Shown: positions 6,500 to 6,930 of the stretch, one piece after another
How positions within the stretch are numbered: position 1 is the stretch's first letter
How the letters are laid out: each line of letters opens with the position of its first letter
From: an uncultured Eubacteriales bacterium
GTDB taxonomy: Bacteria > Bacillota > Clostridia > Oscillospirales > QAKW01
Direction: 5' to 3'
DNA: 6,930 bases
Assembly (NCBI GenBank): GCA_934378025.1
Contig: CAKRPM010000068.1
Span: forward strand, 1-6,930
The notes under the pieces: generated by a model
Told to the model about the DNA's origin: nothing
Database searches by the model: none
What the model saw: the letters and a program-made list of their open reading frames with translations, nothing else
Position numbers and translations under genes: made by a program

Positions 6500-6533
6500 A
6501 GCAAAAATGTTTGCTGCGGGGAACATTTTTGCT
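6500..6533. repeat. Perfect 12-bp inverted repeat, candidate operator
   Basis: AGCAAAAATGTT (6500-6511) and AACATTTTTGCT (6522-6533) are exact complements separated by 10 bases. The element begins three bases upstream of the TG of the proximal minus-strand promoter, where a regulator would block or assist polymerase. As RNA it would form a stable hairpin, but neither side ends in a proper U-tract, so an operator is more likely than a terminator. Confidence 0.55.
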
Positions 6534-6545
6534 AGACGAAAAATA

Positions 6546-6609
6546 CCGCAGCCGTGCCATGCACGGGCGGTGACAACCGCAAAGGATTGCTTTGCAAGCC
6601 TTGCTGCGG
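6546..6609. repeat. Branched inverted-repeat cluster
   Basis: The outer arms CCGCAGC (6546-6552) and GCTGCGG (6603-6609) pair. Inside are CGTGC-CAT-GCACG (6553-6565), GCGGT-GACA-ACCGC (6567-6580) and a competing GCAAAG/CTTTGC hairpin (6579-6595). The outer stem can extend by four A-T pairs if A6610 bulges. A second copy of GCTGCGG at 6513-6519 could pair with 6546-6552 instead. It may be a multi-branch RNA fold or a set of protein sites; nothing identifies it as a known RNA family. Confidence 0.4.
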
Positions 6610-6611
6610 AT

Positions 6612-6620
6612 ATTATAACA
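6612..6620 (-). promoter_or_regulatory. Extended -10 promoter candidate, distal, for the ABC gene
   Basis: The minus strand reads TGTTATAAT, again TATAAT with an extended-10 TG. The -35 position holds no TTGACA-like hexamer. A start near 6605 would make a leader of about 230 bases that includes most of the branched repeat and the 12-bp inverted repeat. Confidence 0.5.
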
Positions 6621-6686
6621 AATAACTGAAAATAAAACGTGAACAGACGGTAAATTTTGAGAATTGAAAAAATTTGTATTTTCCTC

Positions 6687-6715
6687 TTGACATTTTGCCC
6701 GAAGGCGCGTATAAT
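6687..6715 (+). promoter_or_regulatory. Consensus sigma-A promoter
   Basis: TTGACA (6687-6692) and TATAAT (6710-6715) are both exact and separated by exactly 17 bases. The stretch before the -35 is A/T-rich (6651-6684), like an UP element. The expected start is about 6722. It points away from the ABC gene, toward the gene at the right edge. Such a perfect promoter should be very strong unless controlled downstream. Confidence 0.88.
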
Positions 6716-6729
6716 AAACGCCATAAGAC

Positions 6730-6765
6730 AAAGGCGTCCGAAAAATCGGGCGCCTTTTTGTTTTT
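6730..6765 (+). terminator. Leader terminator 1, directly after the promoter
   Basis: A 12-bp stem with one G-U pair (AAAGGCGTCCGA, 6730-6741, with 6746-6757) and an AAAA loop is followed by TT-G-TTTTT. It begins only about eight bases after the predicted transcription start, so it would end the strong transcript at roughly 45 nucleotides. The minus-strand side lacks a good U-tract, so it is oriented for the + strand. Confidence 0.75.
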
Positions 6766-6807
6766 AAGGCAGCGACGTCTTTCTTGCCGAAGACGCCGCC
6801 TTTTTTT
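6766..6807 (+). terminator. Leader terminator 2, tandem with the first
   Basis: The inner stem CGTCTT/AAGACG (6776-6781 with 6790-6795) and outer stem AAGGC/GCCTT (6766-6770 with 6798-6802) are separated by an internal loop, and a run of seven T (6801-6807) follows. Its 3' arm GACGCC (6792-6797) could pair instead with GGCGTC (6733-6738) of the first hairpin, giving a mutually exclusive long-range fold. Confidence 0.6.
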
Positions 6808-6827
6808 ATGTAAAGGGAGTGTGCGGT

Positions 6828-6848
6828 ATGAAAAATTCAATGATTTAA
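6828..6848 (+). CDS. Possible 6-codon upstream reading frame
   Basis: ATG at 6828 encodes MKNSMI and stops with TAA at 6846. It has a good AAAGGGAG ribosome binding site eight bases upstream (6812-6819), better placed than expected by chance. It lies after both leader terminators and 43 bases before the next start, so it could tune translation of that gene but not attenuate at the hairpins upstream of it. No protein similarity can be judged at this length. Confidence 0.3.
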   Translation: MKNSMI

Positions 6849-6891
6849 TCCGTAAAAAAATGTGTATCAAACAGAGAGGAAGGGAAGAAAA

Positions 6892-6930
6892 ATGAGTCAA
6901 CTCATATCGGACGCCGTTACGGGAGAGGTA
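6892..6930 (+). CDS. Start of an unidentified gene, cut by the right edge
   Basis: Only 13 codons are visible (MSQLISDAVTGEV). The ATG at 6892 follows a purine-rich ribosome binding site GAGGAAGGGA (6876-6885) at a suitable distance, and it is the first good start downstream of the consensus promoter and the tandem leader hairpins. The visible residues are too few to name a family. An overlapping out-of-frame stretch from 6859 ends in TGA at this start and is probably chance. Confidence 0.6.
   Translation, partial: MSQLISDAVTGEV

Noticed and set aside
6722..6827. Riboswitch or T-box upstream of the last gene
   Set aside because: The leader is only about 100 bases, nearly all used by two simple hairpins, and I see no conserved T-box sequence or known aptamer core.
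6390..6900. Three overlapping - strand frames of about 95-113 residues in the divergent control region
   Set aside because: They cross promoters and hairpins, lack family features and overlap each other in different frames.

Overview
The window looks like chromosome from an uncultured, moderately GC-rich Firmicute, most likely a clostridium of the Oscillospirales/Ruminococcaceae type. This rests on the gene order uvrC-rsmD-coaD, Gram-positive-style AGGAGG ribosome binding sites, a textbook sigma-A promoter, and a long fused ATPase/FtsX-type ABC exporter. No rRNA, tRNA, insertion sequence, CRISPR array or complete defence system is visible.

Left part (1-2969, all +): the 3' end of uvrC (nucleotide excision repair), then rsmD (16S rRNA m2G966 methyltransferase, overlapping uvrC by 4 bases), coaD (coenzyme A biosynthesis) and a small coiled-coil protein of unknown function whose start lies one base after the coaD stop. 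A strong intrinsic terminator at 3000-3028 closes this group. The first ~194 bases do not read as UvrC. They are markedly richer in GC and encode what looks like the C-terminus of an MDR-type zinc-binding/quinone oxidoreductase, joined in frame to UvrC at its UVR motif. I read this as a probable assembly chimera.

Middle (2970-3694): about 725 bases with no convincing gene between two convergent units. It holds several stem-loops, a long inverted repeat with 17-bp arms, and a degenerate 36-bp tandem repeat.

Right-centre (3695-6376, -): one 893-residue protein with an N-terminal MacB/LolD-type ATPase, four predicted membrane segments and a very large extracytoplasmic domain. It is probably a stand-alone exporter or envelope-acting ABC system.

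Right end (6377-6930): a divergent control region. Toward the ABC gene there are two extended -10 promoter candidates, a perfect 12-bp inverted repeat and a branched inverted-repeat cluster. Toward the right there is a consensus promoter at 6687-6715, immediately followed by two back-to-back terminator-like hairpins, a possible 6-codon reading frame, and the first 13 codons of an unidentified gene cut by the window edge. The promoter-terminator-terminator leader is the least ordinary feature here. I found no clear new biological system: the coding content is mostly housekeeping, and the most useful leads are the leader, the intergenic repeat block and the chimeric left end.
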